Shown here one piece after another: positions 13,678 through 25,173 of a stretch of 64,000 nucleotides of DNA. Under the pieces are notes generated by a model. The model saw only the letters and a program-made list of their open reading frames with translations, was not told the origin of the DNA and did not search any database. Positions within the stretch are counted from its first letter, which is position 1. Each line of letters starts with the position of its first letter. The stretch spans positions 30,749,493 to 30,813,492 of the forward strand of contig NC_044573.1 in assembly GCF_901933205.1 (NCBI RefSeq). Reading direction: 5' to 3'. Both the position numbers and the translations under genes were made by a program. The stretch comes from Camarhynchus parvulus. Taxonomy: Eukaryota; Chordata; Aves; Passeriformes; Thraupidae.

Positions 13678-13829
13678 TAAAATCATCATATTACAGAATT
13701 ACATAAGTGCCAAAGTTGGAAGGGACTCAGAAGGATCATCAAGTCCAACTCTTATGTGAAAGGATCCATACAGAGATCAAAGCCATGACCTTGGCATTCT
13801 TAGCGCCACGCTCTATCTTTTAAAGGGCC
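13678..13829 (-). mobile_element. TguSINE1-like SINE: tRNA-Ile head, CR1 tail
   Basis: Read on the minus strand from 13829, the first about 75 bases follow a vertebrate tRNA-Ile gene. They show GGCC at the acceptor end, TAGAGCGTGG in the D arm and start of the anticodon stem, GCTAAGAATGCCAAGGTC through the anticodon and variable region, and a decayed T arm with GATC and GTATGG. About seven bases of the D arm are missing, so the internal A box is broken; the B box is only weakly kept. The second half (about 13678-13753) is CR1-like, with GGACTTGATGATCCTT and CCCTTCCAAC before a degenerate ATTCTGTAAT end. A tRNA-Ile head joined to a CR1 tail is the known layout of TguSINE1 of passerine birds, mobilised by CR1 enzymes. 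It has no coding capacity and is an inactive fossil. Confidence 0.8.
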
Positions 13830-14932
13830 TCACAACTACCTGTAAATAGATTATGACTGTAAAGTGACAGCTTGTGTTTTCACCCAATGCCTCCTCCACC
13901 ACTTTAACATCAGATTTATCCATGCTGAAGGGATGGAGCCTCTTCCCATGGTCTGTGCATGTTCCCATGCTCAAGTTCAACCAGGTATCAATAGCCACAC
14001 AGCTGTAGCAGTCCAGGACTCAGCTGGCCTGACAGAACGTGCTTCTTAACCAGACCCTGAAGCCCAAACCAAACTTTATCTTTCCTCCCCTGGTGATGCT
14101 CCCAGCCACTCCAACCGGGAACTACACCTTCCTCCCTTCAAAGTCCCTTCAAACTGAAATCTTTTGCCCAGCTTTTCCGGGTATCTGCATATCTCTGCAG
14201 CACTCTCAGCCAGGACATCTGTTATGTTGTGTCCTGCAGCATCTCATGAATCATCTCCATCCTGCCACCTAACTGCAGGCACAAAACCTGAGTTGGCTGG
14301 GTTGTGACTTGGCTGCTTTGGGCCCGTGGGCACCACAGAGATATGAGTCACCTGTCTCTCTTGGGAAGTCCCTGCAACATTTAGTTGAAAAACTTCAACC
14401 TATCCATGCCTGGAAATTCCTCATTCATTTTGTGTGTACTGGGGCTGCTGCTCCTTTTGCTGACTTTGACTTCTGTTTCACAGCTCCTTTGTGCTCCACC
14501 CAGCTGCTGCCTGCCTCCACCTTTTGGCTGCCTCTGGCCAAATCCAGCAATTGCCACTGTTTTGAAGCAGACATCTTCTTTCCAAAGTATGTTCAGCTCT
14601 GAGTATGGCAAGGGGTGAAGGGAAAGAAGCCAGGGCCAGGCAGCCCCAATCAGCCACCAGTGGCCCTCTCGCTGCCCAATCCAGCTGCAGGTTTATTTGC
14701 AACTCCAACAGAGTTTTTAGTGTGATGCATGGTGCAAATAGTCTGAAGGAATTGTGCCTGTACTCCCCACAGGTTTCTCTGCTGAAGTTTAGGAGGACGA
14801 AAGGTCAAAGCTTCATTTCTGGACCTTATTTTCTACTCCACCTTTTTCCACATTCCAACTTTAATCCCTGTCCTTGCAACAGATAGGCAATTTCTGTTGC
14901 ACATCTTCCCACAGCAGTGCTCCACATGGTTG
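13830..14932. other. Unique noncoding sequence
   Basis: No gene or repeat is recognised. Short open frames on both strands overlap between 14309 and 14886 and show no domain. Confidence 0.6.
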
Positions 14933-15001
14933 TCCCTCCTTGCTGATACAGCAAGAGCTGCCATCCCATGTCCTTGCTGACGCAGGAAGAGCTGCCATCC
15001 C
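14933..15001. repeat. Imperfect two-copy tandem duplication
   Basis: Two adjacent units of about 34 bases share TCCTTGCTGA, then a variable A/CAGG/CAAGAGCTGCCATCC stretch: about 14935-14967 and 14969-15001. The differences are a few substitutions, so the duplication is recent to moderately old. It creates no frame of interest. Confidence 0.75.
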
Positions 15002-15270
15002 TGCAGTCTCCCCAGTTTCGTCATAATATTCCATCATGGAGCCCTGAGCCATGTGTGCAGTGTGGCCAGTGAAACTGCAGTGGCTTTTTGATCATTCTGT
15101 TAGTATAACAGACAGGGATAAAGGCACAGCTGCTGGCTTATCTTGACTATCTGGCATATGGGTGATCCCACAGAACCACTGCACCCCAGCCAGGTACAGC
15201 AGCTGAAGCTGCCATTTTAACTTTTGCTATATGCAGGTTATTTTGGTTTTGTAAGAAGGATGTTTGGTTG
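15002..15270. other. Unique noncoding sequence
   Basis: I see no feature beyond short open frames that end in the preceding duplication. Confidence 0.5.
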
Positions 15271-15328
15271 ATTGTTGTTGTTGTTACTGTTTTGTTTTGT
15301 TGTTTTGGTTTTTTTTTTTTTTGTTTTT
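15271..15328. repeat. T-rich low-complexity tract (TTG/TTTTG)
   Basis: The stretch is built of TTG and TTTTG units ending in a pure run of T. A poly(A) tail of a minus-strand retroposed sequence is possible, but no source sequence is recognised to its left, so a simple low-complexity tract is the safer call. Confidence 0.8.
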
Positions 15329-15540
15329 AACCAGTTTTGTGTATGGTAGATTCCTTTTTGAAAAGTGGAAGGGGAGATGAAGAGAGCAGCTAATGCTGGA
15401 AAGTGTTGTTTGCCTCAGCAGTCCCCTTCAGCTGTGGAGGGGTTTCTGTTCTAAGGGGACCCCTGCTGTTTGTCTCTGCTGCTGCCCCAGGCATCCTCTA
15501 GGAGCATAGCACAATCCCTAGGCTGGCAGCCTGAGCTGTT

Positions 15541-15690
15541 AATTTGCAGATGGAGAGGCCAGGTTTCTGTGCGACCCTCCCTCCCAAGTGCCCTCTCAGA
15601 AACTTAGACCAAGCGATCTCCTTTCCAAGTCACACAGAGGAGCAGCAGCAGAGCTGGTGACTGTACCCCAATCTCCTGCTGTGCCTCTAA
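15541..15690 (+). mobile_element. MIR-like (CORE-SINE) relic
   Basis: The order of pieces follows the 3' half of a MIR element. TTTGCAGATGGAGAGGCC at 15543-15560 corresponds to the 'acagatgaggaaactgaggc' part. AAGCGATCTC and CCAAGTCACACAGAGG follow at about 15611-15640, then GCAGAGCTGG and CCCCAATCTCCTGCTG. An extra stretch of about 25 bases separates the first two pieces. MIR elements are old amniote SINEs found at low copy number in birds. Divergence is high, and a sensitive profile search would be needed to confirm the family. Confidence 0.5.
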
Positions 15691-16588
15691 GGAGGGGACT
15701 GGTCACTCCACATACTAATGGGGTCCTCAGAACCCCTCAAGAACCCCTCCTGTCCCAAATGCGCTTGTCCTTGTGCAGGTGGAGGCTGTTTGCCGTGAGG
15801 GCACCAATGCAGGCTCTGTACAAGGCCAATGCTCAAGGTCACACAAAGAGCCCAGGACAGGAGGGAACTGGACCCCAGCTGCCCTACTGCCAGGTTAGCA
15901 CTGCTGCCACTGCATGGCTGAAATATTCCCACCATCTGCACTGCCTTCCCAGAAACAGGGAAGTCACTCCTGGCTCCTCTCTGTCTGCCAGATGCTGATT
16001 TTGTTTTTTGCCTACTCTGAGTTCTCATGGAGTTTGAACAGAGAAGCACAGCTCTGACTCTCTTCTGGACTGTGCACTGGTATCTCAGGAGACCTCAGTG
16101 TGGTTCTGGAAAGAGGCTGCCTGTGCTCGTTTGTGCCTCTGAGAGAGGGCCAGGGGCTGCCTGCTGCAGGTGAAGTTCCTGAACACAGAACAACCTGTGC
16201 TCATAATTCCTCTAGGATAAACCTTGGGATTAGAGGCAGTGCTGCCAGTCCAACATCCCTAGTAAGCAGCTTGTTCCAAAGGGCCCTTTTACTTTGCTGA
16301 TCATCCTGCAGTGTCAGCTCCAGTTCCCAGAGGTAGGTAGGCTGATGCCAGCCAGGGCACTGGTGCTCCCCAGAACTGGCAGAGCCCCACCTTTGTGTCT
16401 GGCAAGGGTGGGCCAGCAGGAATGGCATCTCCACAGCTGCTGCAGACCTGTGGCACCTTGGCTGCACATCTCCTCAGAGGAGGTTAGGCAAAGCCTGTCC
16501 AAAATACCTCCTGTGTCTGTATACACCTAATCTCCAAACCTGAAATCTCCACCCCTGTGTTCAATGTCAGTACTCAAGATGCCTCTTT
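15691..16588. other. Unique noncoding sequence
   Basis: No gene is seen. Overlapping frames of 70-136 codons lie on both strands (15588-16530). None shows a domain, and the base composition is simply poorer in stop codons here. Confidence 0.5.
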
Positions 16589-16590
16589 TT

Positions 16591-16645
16591 AGGAAAGAAA
16601 AAAAAAAGAAAATGAAAAATAATAAAAGAAAAGCAGAGAGAAAGA
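16591..16645. repeat. A-rich purine tract
   Basis: The stretch is nearly all A and G with a run of nine or more A residues, then AAAAT and AATAAAAG units. It could be the remains of a poly(A) tail, but no recognisable retrocopy precedes it. Confidence 0.75.
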
Positions 16646-19360
16646 ATATCCCTCTTGTTTACTTCATTCTTCATCAGGTAACCTTGTGATTCCGTGCTAT
16701 TTTGGGGCTGACATTCCTAGGAGCTTACCGTAATGAGAAGCAAACACCACAAACTAAAATAACAGCATGAACCTGAGTGTAAGCCTTGGATTCCCACCTA
16801 GAGATTGACTCATCTCCGAGGGCTGCTGTGTCTGCAGTTCAGTATGACCAGTATGGAATTGGTGGGACACCTGGAAGGAAGGGAAGCTTGAGTGGGGTCC
16901 TGATAGTCTAAAAAGCTGAGATTCTAATGTGCTGGTCCCTCCGCACCTGATGCTTTGTCTGTCGCAAAGCAAATCTCTGTGTTGTCTCTGCAGACGCAAT
17001 CTCCGCTGCAGTTTTTGAATCTGTCCTACTCTCACGTGCTGTGTGTTGTGTTGTCACCCACTGCAGCAGTGCCCTCAGTCACACGGTCAGTGCCATGCAG
17101 TGGCAGGGTGTGAACATGCTGAGTGGGGGCAGATATTTATCAAACCTACCGAGGAAGGACATGCAAGTGAGCACACCATACTGGCCCAGGAGATCTCATG
17201 TACCTGAGGAGAGCAGCAGTTCTCACCCAGCCACGTGCCCCAGGTCCCTGGTAGCCTGTGCTGATAGACTTTGCAGGTCTGTGGGGTGAAGTGCCTCAGT
17301 AAGACCAGCTGGCTGGATTGCTAAACCCGCTCAAAAGCTGGATGGAAACCTGTATGCAGTCTCTTGGACTGAACTGCACCATTTCTGGCTGTTGTTTTGG
17401 AAGTGGGCAGCCACAACACAATATTTTCTGTTGTAAAACGAAACCATTTTAATTTTCAAAGCCCTGCCGCAGTTTTATGGAAAGGAAGATGCATTTCTCT
17501 CCTCGTGAAACTTCATGACATTGGACAGGGTACAAAACGGAGGCAGCCTTTCTCTTTAATGGCCATCCTGGAGCAGGCTGTGCAGCATCCAGCCTATCAC
17601 CCAGCAAAGTCTCCCATAGGTCCCGTTATATAATGCAACCCGAGATGCCTCAGGACCCCATCTGAATTCACCTGATTAAATTATTAGCCTCATGTCCTGG
17701 CAAGCATCTCACGAGGCTGCCTTGCGAGCTCCGTAAATCTAATGCTGGGTTTTGGGTGTCAGAGCAACAGGGAAGTGCAGCCCAGCTTGGAGCATTTGCT
17801 TCAAAACCGGAAGAGCTCTAAGCCCAAGGCAGCCCAAAACCCACAAGAGGCTGCTGCCAGTCTGACAGCAGAGATGCATCCAGCCTGATGGTGAGATCAC
17901 CTGCCCCCAGGGGCTGCTGGGACTCACTGCCCTGCACACCATCTTTCACTTCAAGGAGCTGGGGAGAAAGGCTGAGATGCAACGTGGAAGCTGTCATAGA
18001 GGTGTGTGAAGAGCTCCCCTCTGTGCTATTTCCTTCTGACCACATCCATAGGCGTCCCAAAGAGTTCATGGCATTGGCTTCAGGCTGCCTGCTGTGCTCT
18101 GGCCAGGCTGCTTCCTCCCTGGCATGGTGCTCCTGGCCGTCACAATGTCCCTTCTCTCTGCTGGGGACAGAGGTATGGAGCTGCGTGGCAGGAGGACTCC
18201 ACATTCAGCTCATGCCTTCTGCCAGGCTGCGTTCCCCAGAGTACAGTGGGCATTAGAAAATGTCTCAAATTAGAAACTGACTTTTGGGTGCGTGCAGTGC
18301 CTGGCAAGCACTGTCCTGCATCTGTCTAACCTTTGGGAAAGGCAGCCTTGGCATGCTACTCCCCCGTCACTCTGTCTCTCCTTGGGCACCAGCACCAGGT
18401 TAATCCAGGTAATTTTATTCTGCTAGGTACAGGCCCACTTTTCCTCTGACCTTGGCCTTCACCTCTCTGCAGACACTATATCACTGCCTTGGATACCTCA
18501 TGGATGCTTTGGAGAATCTCCCAGAGGATCTGCAAGTGCAAAGTGCTCACTCTGGCCTTCCCAGTGAGGAAGGGAGCAGGCAAAGCCACACATCAATTCA
18601 CAGAAGCATCACAAGGAAAAGAATTTCTCAGCTCAAAGGCTGCCCTATGAAGCCTGCTGCTGGGGATAACCCTGTGATATGTTCAAGAGCAACCAAGCAG
18701 TCTTCATGGGGTTGCCCTGTTTCCTCCACTGCTCTGGTGGATCACTCGGCACTGCTGGTAGGAGCAGTGATCTAGAGGTCTAGAAGAGGCCATAAACTAG
18801 CAAGACAGAGTTGTTAGAAAGTGGAGGGAAAACCAGGACTGAGCAGACTTTGCAAAGATCACTTTGACCTCTGTGTATGACTGAAGATGGATTCATGTCT
18901 ACAAAATTCAGCTAAAGCAAAATAACCCATAGAAAGAAGCAGTATTGCCTAATAGAATTGGCATTGATCTCCCACGAGTGTGAGAAGGCTGCAGTGTGAC
19001 AGGATTTATCCTGGTACATTTTCTGCCCAGGAGATACCTGGAGGTTTGCCTGCAGTTGGCTTTTTATTCGTTTCTCTTGCTGTAAGTGTGCTCAATGGGG
19101 ACAAATCTGCTGTTTTGTAAAAGGTTTTCCGGCTCCCAAGCAGCCCAGTGAGTGAGTATACAATGCAATCAATGTTACAAGCACTGCTTATGCTACACTC
19201 TGGTGCACTGCCAGGATCCCACACAGATCAACCTGACCCAGCCGGAAAAATCATTGAGAAATAAGAGAGAAGGAGAGGGAGCAAGAAGAAATCCCCAAAT
19301 CCCCAGAAACACAATGTTAAACCCTCCCACCTGATCTGCAAAGCAAAAGCCAGCCCAGAC
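16646..19360. other. Unique noncoding sequence
   Basis: No gene or repeat family is recognised. Open frames of up to 128 codons (17818-18204 minus, 17888-18256 plus) are mutual shadows with no domain. Confidence 0.6.
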
Positions 19361-19525
19361 CAAATATAAACCAAGGCTGCACAGCCAAAACAACCAGACT
19401 GCAGAAGGTCAGATAATCTGAAATGTGCGTGTCGCAGCAGAGCGGACGTGCCTGCAGCCAGCTCGCGGAGAGGAGGAGGAGGAGGAACCATGTCTCCGTG
19501 TTTGGGCGTATTTGGGATCCTCTGA
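19361..19525 (+). promoter_or_regulatory. Weak promoter-like patch with CpG cluster
   Basis: An ATATAAACC TATA-like box (19364-19372) lies 60-110 bases upstream of a patch with about eight CpG dinucleotides (19427-19515), a GAGGAGGAGG tract (19466-19487), and an ATG at 19490 in a fair start context (GGAACCATG). The frame from this ATG closes after 11 codons at 19525, so it is not a coding start. Taken together this could be a small TATA-type promoter or the first exon of a noncoding transcript. Equally it may be chance, because no downstream exon was found. Confidence 0.2.
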
Positions 19526-22500
19526 AACCCTGGTGCTCTTGGGAATCACAGGAGTGACTAGCTGGGAGGGAGCCCATCATCCCCACAACTGTTGGCTGGC
19601 ATCTCTGTGCCTGGCAGCTGCCACCCCAGATGCATCAACAGTGCTTTTCCTCCCTGCTCACACTGGGATGCCACTGCAGTTTGTAGGATGAGTGACAGGA
19701 ATAACGGAAAGGCATCTTTGAAGACTCCAGCAGACCTGGGGCAGGAGGGCTAAAACATTAAAGAACTTTAAAGTTGTTTTTATTTTTTCTCACATAACAT
19801 GTCTGATCCCTTTTAATCTTACTAATCAAATAGTAAATCCTGCTACAGCAAATGCCCCAGCACTGCTAAAAGTGTTTTCTCTTACTCTTATTAAAATATT
19901 GTTGTTCACTAGGTTTTACCCATAAGTCCTAGGACAAAGGTGTCCCTTTGCCAGGTTAGGAGGAGGAAAGGTAAATGTATTTCTAATGAAGAAGTAGGAG
20001 AGTTTTTCTCAGTGTCCAGAGTTGCCACTGTTCCTGCTCTACAAAGATGGGATTGCTCCTCATGATACTGGTGAAAGGGTTAAAGGTGGTGACATCTCCT
20101 TTAGTCTCTGTATGGGTAGTAAGCTGGAGAGTGTAGCAGTCACCACTGGTACCAGCTTCAGCTCAGACCTCAGCAGGACTGTCCCAATGGTGTGGCCTCC
20201 CAACAGTGCTGTGTAGTTAACAGAGACCATCCTCACCCTTCTCCCTTGTAGCCCCTTGATGCTTCTCCCATGGAGACTACCATGGGATATAGTTATTTCA
20301 GGCCAGCTGGTGACACTGTATTTCAAACACACTTCTGGCTGTAAAGAGTCTACCTTTCTCCAACCTCACTTCTGGCAACCCATCTCCTACAAAAAGCATC
20401 TTCATCTGTGTGTAGTAATGGTGTCCTTTGAGGCCATTGACTCCATCACCTCCAGGTACTCCATCAGCTCGGTGGTCCCCACTTGTGTTGTGGATGGGAG
20501 TCACAAGCACTGCAGTAGCCAGAAACTGCTCTCTCCTCAGGCACAGTTTTATCTTTCTTATGGTTTTGGATTCCAGTACCACCCTGAAAGACTTCAGCTG
20601 CCCATCCAAAAGGGAGGATTAAGGCTGAAGCTCATTATTTGAATGCCATTCTTTGCCAACCCAGCTGAATTTCTCAGCTGTTCTTCACCAGATAGTGCAC
20701 AGCCCTTTGATTGCGTGCAGAGATGTTTAGCCTATGGTGTTTACAGTTGTATGTTATCCTTACCGTGACAACACTGAAGGGAGTGTTCCTCATGTAATGA
20801 TAACTCCTGCTTATCTTCTTAGAAACACTGAGGGTTTCCACCTGTTTGTTCCTGAACACATTCCCGCCTGGAGACTGTGTACTTATACAGTACCACAGTA
20901 AAAATGTGTGACTAGAGTGGCTGGATTTAAAAACATCACCCCTCAGACCCAAGGCACACAGCCTGGGTTCTGCTATCCTGACAGGGAGCTGATGGCCGCC
21001 TAGGAGGAAGCAGAGAAAATCATTAAGGAGTTTTGCAGCTTCTCAGATGGGACGTTGTACAGCTGTCCTACAGGGCTCTGACACAGCAGGCTCTTTCCTC
21101 ACACCTTCCCAAATCCCTCTCCCTCCTGTGTTCACACAAGCCTCAATACATGACAGATCTTTTTTTTCTCCTGCCATGAGCATCAATTTCAAGTTGGGGA
21201 ACGCTTGTGAGGGACTTATGGTAGACCTTTGGTGAGTCTATATCCACCAGCTGCTGGAATCCATTACTGTGTAGACTGTAGAGCTCTTAAAGCAACTGAG
21301 AAAATTCTTGCAAATTTTGCTGATTTGCCTTAGAGACTGAGTTTACATGGGGCTGCTGATTTGTGTTCATGTGGGATGGTGGGCTGAGGTACCAGGGATT
21401 CAGATGTGTTCTAGTGTGGCAGTGTGCTGACCTGAAGTACACTGGCAAACCCTACGCCTGGTGTTTGGGTCATCAGCTTGCAAAGGCATACTGTCAACAT
21501 TCTACAGTATTTCCCATTTGTAGGTGTTGAAATCAGGTGCTTGCTCAAGGATCCCTTGTTTTATTTAAACCTGTGTAGGGGGTGGGGCTGTGAGCAGGGG
21601 AGAAGGCTGCCGTAGCTCAAAGTGCAACTCATGAATGCTGAAAGCTGAAGGGAAATACCACTTCTGGTTTGAGAGTAAGTGGATTATAACTTCTTATTGT
21701 AATGAAAATAAAAAAAAGACCACTCAAGGAGGAAATAAAACATGTCCTCAAACATACTCCAGGTCAAAATCCAAAGGAGAGTGAACAGAAGAATAAGAGT
21801 TGAAAAAAAGTGAGTTTATCCATACTTGTACAATGGACAGGTAGGGCCCTGCGCCTGTTCTGGGGCTACAGTGACTACAGTAACAATAACGTGAAGGAGG
21901 GAAAAATAGGTATGCCACCTAGAGAAAAGGTGTGAGCAGCAGCACTAGCAGAAGTGTCTTAGCCAACAGGAGCTCTTCCAAGCTCTTCCAAAGGGATGGC
22001 TTAACTCCATGACTTGACTTCATGCTCTGCAAATATTTGCCTTTGAAAATGACAATATTTGTAGGTACTTGCAATTTCTTTGACAACTGCTACCAGTAGC
22101 TTTCCATAGCAAAGCAAACAGGAAAAGTAATTTCTTGAGGAAATTTCCATGAAAACGTAGCAGGAAAAAGCTGGCTAATATTACCAGAAATGTTACCTTT
22201 TGCACCATAAAGATGCCTTTCTTTTTCATGCTAAACTTATGGCAAGGGGAAAAAGCCTCCTCATTCTTATCCCACAAGAGCGGCAATGAGAACAGCTTAC
22301 ATCCCCTTTCCCTCAACAACCAGTCTGGGGAGGCAAACTTGCCAGGAAGAGAGTGTTTTGGTGTTGTGATACAAACTATTTCATTTATTCAAAAGGATAC
22401 AGGGGAAGCTGGGACATGCTTACTTTTTCTAGTTGAAAAGTGCCAAGAACTTCCCAGGAGCCTGACAACTGGTAACTGTAACCAAAATGTTCAAAATTAC

Positions 22501-22969
22501 ATTTGGAGATTATTAGAGTAGGGGTAAGAAGAAAGATTGTCGTGAATAATGATCTAGCTAATGGGTTCTGGGGATTGAATAAATAGAAGAACAAATAGGC
22601 ACAGAACAAAACCTTGTGTGTCTCTCACATATAACAGCTGAAAAAGATGACTCAGTGCTAATCCAAGTAATTGCAATAAGAGCAACAAAAAATCTGAAGC
22701 CTTTTGTGAGCTATTAAACTGATGGATTTAAGAGGAGAGGTAGTCAGACAGGGCTAGCTTGCAAATGTTTGTGTCTCCAGGCCTCACAAGAACACCATGC
22801 TGGGCTTTTTGGCTTCATGCTGCAGTCTTCTCTTTCCCAGTGATGTGTTTTCAGGAGGAAACAGTGAGGATTCACTTCTGCACTAAGGCTGCTTTGCCCT
22901 TTCTAATTCCCTAAATTCCCTTTGTCCTGCTGACTCTAGTTTTCCTCACCTGAAAACACACTCAGCAAG
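19526..22969. other. Noncoding sequence with unassigned open frames
   Basis: Between 20022 and 20642 frames are open on both strands (128 codons plus strand, 103 and 90 codons minus strand, the latter two overlapping with a frame change). None carries a recognisable domain. A short tandem copy of AGCTCTTCCA lies at about 21970-21990. I see no other feature. Confidence 0.5.
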
Positions 22970-23190
22970 GTCACCGAATCCCGCATCTGCAGTGTGGTTG
23001 ACTTGGGAGGCACCTCTGGAGATACCTAGTCCAACCCACCTGCTGACAGCAAGGTCAGCTCGACCAGGCTGTTCAGGGCCATGCTCAGTTGTTCCTTAAA
23101 CTACTACCATGACGGATAGAAACTCCATAACCTCTTTGGTCAGCTATTTCCAGCTCTCCCTTATTGACAAATCCAAGCCTTTCCAGCCCT
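22970..23190 (-). mobile_element. Old CR1 LINE 3' fragment
   Basis: The sequence follows the reverse complement of a CR1 3' end. Near 23009-23040 it has the tail motif GGCACCTCTGGAGATA with CTAGTCCAACCCACCTGCTG. It continues with GGTCAGCTCGACCAGG and GTTCAGGGCCATG, then AACTCCATAACCTCT and GGTCAGCTATTTCCAG. In intact copies these correspond to the last part of the reverse-transcriptase gene and the short 3' untranslated region. Frequent substitutions mean it is old. The left edge (22970-22990) retains only a degenerate form of the terminal octamer repeat. It does not encode a usable protein. Confidence 0.85.
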
Positions 23191-23322
23191 TGGCTTGCAA
23201 GCCCACGTACTGATAATCACTGCAACAAGGCTGCTCTGGCACCAAACATCTTGCTGGTGCTACAGCAATAGAAGGCCAATAACCCTCATGCAAATATATG
23301 CTAAGAGGGCTGTGTATGCAAA
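23191..23322. other. Unique noncoding sequence with octamer motif
   Basis: An ATGCAAAT octamer (POU-factor type) lies at 23288-23295, immediately before the CpG cluster. Nothing else is recognised. Confidence 0.4.
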
Positions 23323-23392
23323 GTGCAGTGAGACGTGCAGATCACCACGCAGTGTGGGAGCCGTGCCCGCGCACGCACCGACGGCGAAAGAG
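23323..23392. promoter_or_regulatory. Small CpG cluster with NRF1-like core
   Basis: About nine CpG dinucleotides occur within 60 bases in otherwise CpG-poor DNA. CGCGCACGCACC at 23368-23379 differs at one position from the NRF1 consensus (YGCGCAYGCGCR). CpG density of this kind usually means a promoter, or a site protected from methylation in the germ line. The patch is far shorter than a standard CpG island, and no exon is seen near it, so a regulatory call is tentative. Confidence 0.3.
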
Positions 23393-25140
23393 CTTCCAAA
23401 GGGTTAGTACCCTCAAGGTCACCACAGCACAGGCTGACGTAAGGCCATAACCTTGGCAGGGTGGGAGAGGGGGAGAGCAGCCTTTCCATTTTGTGGAATA
23501 AATAATACCCAAGGCTTCCCTGATAAGAGGGGCTGTATCAATAGAGAACTTTATTCAGAAGGTTAATGAATTGATCTGATCATTCCTGAGATCATCTATT
23601 AGTCCGGTGCCTGCCCATGAAAGAGAGCTGCCCTGGAGCATACGCTGCACATCAGTGAATCAAACGTGCAAAGAAAGACACACGACTGGAGAGAAAAGAA
23701 GCCTGAAGCAAAGCCTGACACTGAACAGCTGGACAGCAGCATATAATAATGGAAAGCATGTTGTGAATGCCGCATTATCCAAATAAAACAGTGCAGAGGA
23801 GATTTAGAAAGATGAGAGGGACATGTGGTGAGGATGTAAGAGCTACCATCTTATTCTTTCCTGAAACAGGCCATAAATATTCTATGGGACCCTTTGTGAC
23901 AGAAAAGTGCTCTGAGCCTGATTTTTATCTGCAACAAACTGTCTCAGACACAGCAAGAGAGCAGGAGCTCAGTACCAGCCTGGAGGAAAAACGCCTACAG
24001 TTGGAGCACACCCTGCATGTCCTGCTGTAGTGGAGTTTTCCCCAGAAATCATCCCTAAATCCCGTGCCTGTGAGTGCCAAGGGGAAGCATCTCCCAGTGC
24101 ACTGCTGATGGCCACCAGCACTTTGTCTCAGCTCAGCTCCCAGGTGCCTGCGTTGCAAAATTCCCCATCACACTTGTCACTAATTGGTACCTTTGTTAGG
24201 AGGCTTATCAAAGAACGGGAGAGTTGGACAGGGTCACAATGGCTGAATTATCTCCTTGTTCCTGGAAGTGACCCTGCTGAGCCGAGGCTGAGGCAACTTG
24301 ACAGGTCACTGTAGTGGAAGCAAATGCTTGTGTTGTAGCACTCTGGGAGATGAAGAGGACTTAAGGCTCCAGGGCTGCCTGTTCAGCACAAGGGGCTGCC
24401 AGCACTAAACTTACTGCAATGAAAGCAATAATCATGCAACTGCCTCTGTGTCTAAAATCCACTTTCACCAGGATAAACTTCATTTTAGGAGTTGTCTCTA
24501 TGGCCGAAGTGTTCCTTAAAAGACTGAACTAGCTCATTAGGATTGAATTGTGCCCGTGGAGTTCAAAGGGAAATACTGGCAATGCATATGCAATACATAT
24601 AGGCATGTGTCACTGCCAGACAGGCTCTATATGTATCTTGAATTATGGTCTAAACACACTCCAGCCAGGGAATATATTTCTCTGCTCCACTGTGTGTGTT
24701 ACACGGGAGAGAGAATGGACCTGCTGCTGTGATGAGTTATAAAGCAGTAGATTGCCTGTGGTTTGGCAAGGGTGGTTATATCATAGATATTTACTGTTAC
24801 TATTCATGTATGTGAGGTTCAGACAATGGTTTGCCTGAACTACACAGGAGTCCAAGAAACTAGCTAGCATGTCTTCACATCAACCTTTTCTTTGGCCTAC
24901 GCATACCTTCTGCTGACCACATGGATGCAGTAAGATGCACTTTCAGTGCTCTGCATTCCAGAACTTCAGTGGCCAGTGCTCATTTTTCAGCAGCTCTGAC
25001 CGTCCCTCCTTTGCTTTGGAAGCACTGGTGATGGGTGGGTGAGAGGTAGATTGACTGCAGCCACATTTCTGTTCATGAGCACTGCATTTCAGCCTGAATG
25101 GCTGGTTTATTTGCTTGTGTTTAGATCCCTCATATGGAGT
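23393..25140. other. Unique noncoding sequence
   Basis: No gene or repeat is recognised. The open frames at 23767-24314 are short and have no domain. Confidence 0.6.
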
Positions 25141-25173
25141 TATAGTAGGCACAAATGCCTACTATAGGCATTT
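25141..25173. repeat. Two overlapping, mutually exclusive hairpins
   Basis: TATAGTAGGCA (25141-25151) and TGCCTACTATA (25156-25166) form a perfect 11-base-pair stem with a CAAA loop. The middle of the same sequence also forms a second perfect stem, AAATGCCTA (25153-25161) with TAGGCATTT (25165-25173), around a CTA loop. The two structures share bases and cannot form together. This is exact in the sequence. Whether it is transcribed is unknown. Confidence 0.9.

Noticed and set aside
15271..15328. T-rich tract as the tail of a minus-strand processed pseudogene
   Set aside because: No recognisable coding sequence lies on the expected side of the tract.
18771..18785. TCTAGAGGTCTAGA as an inverted repeat of interest
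   Set aside because: Each arm is itself a 6-base palindrome, so the symmetry is trivial.
20060..20609. Two minus-strand frames that could be joined by a frameshift into one pseudogene
   Set aside because: The products at first sight look protein-like, but I can match them to no family. The plus strand is equally open here, and the stop-to-stop lengths of about 90-107 codons are common by chance.
21505..21560. Third MIR-like fragment
   Set aside because: Only isolated words such as CCATTTGTAGG and TGCTCAAGGATC match, without the order and spacing seen at 48791-48892.
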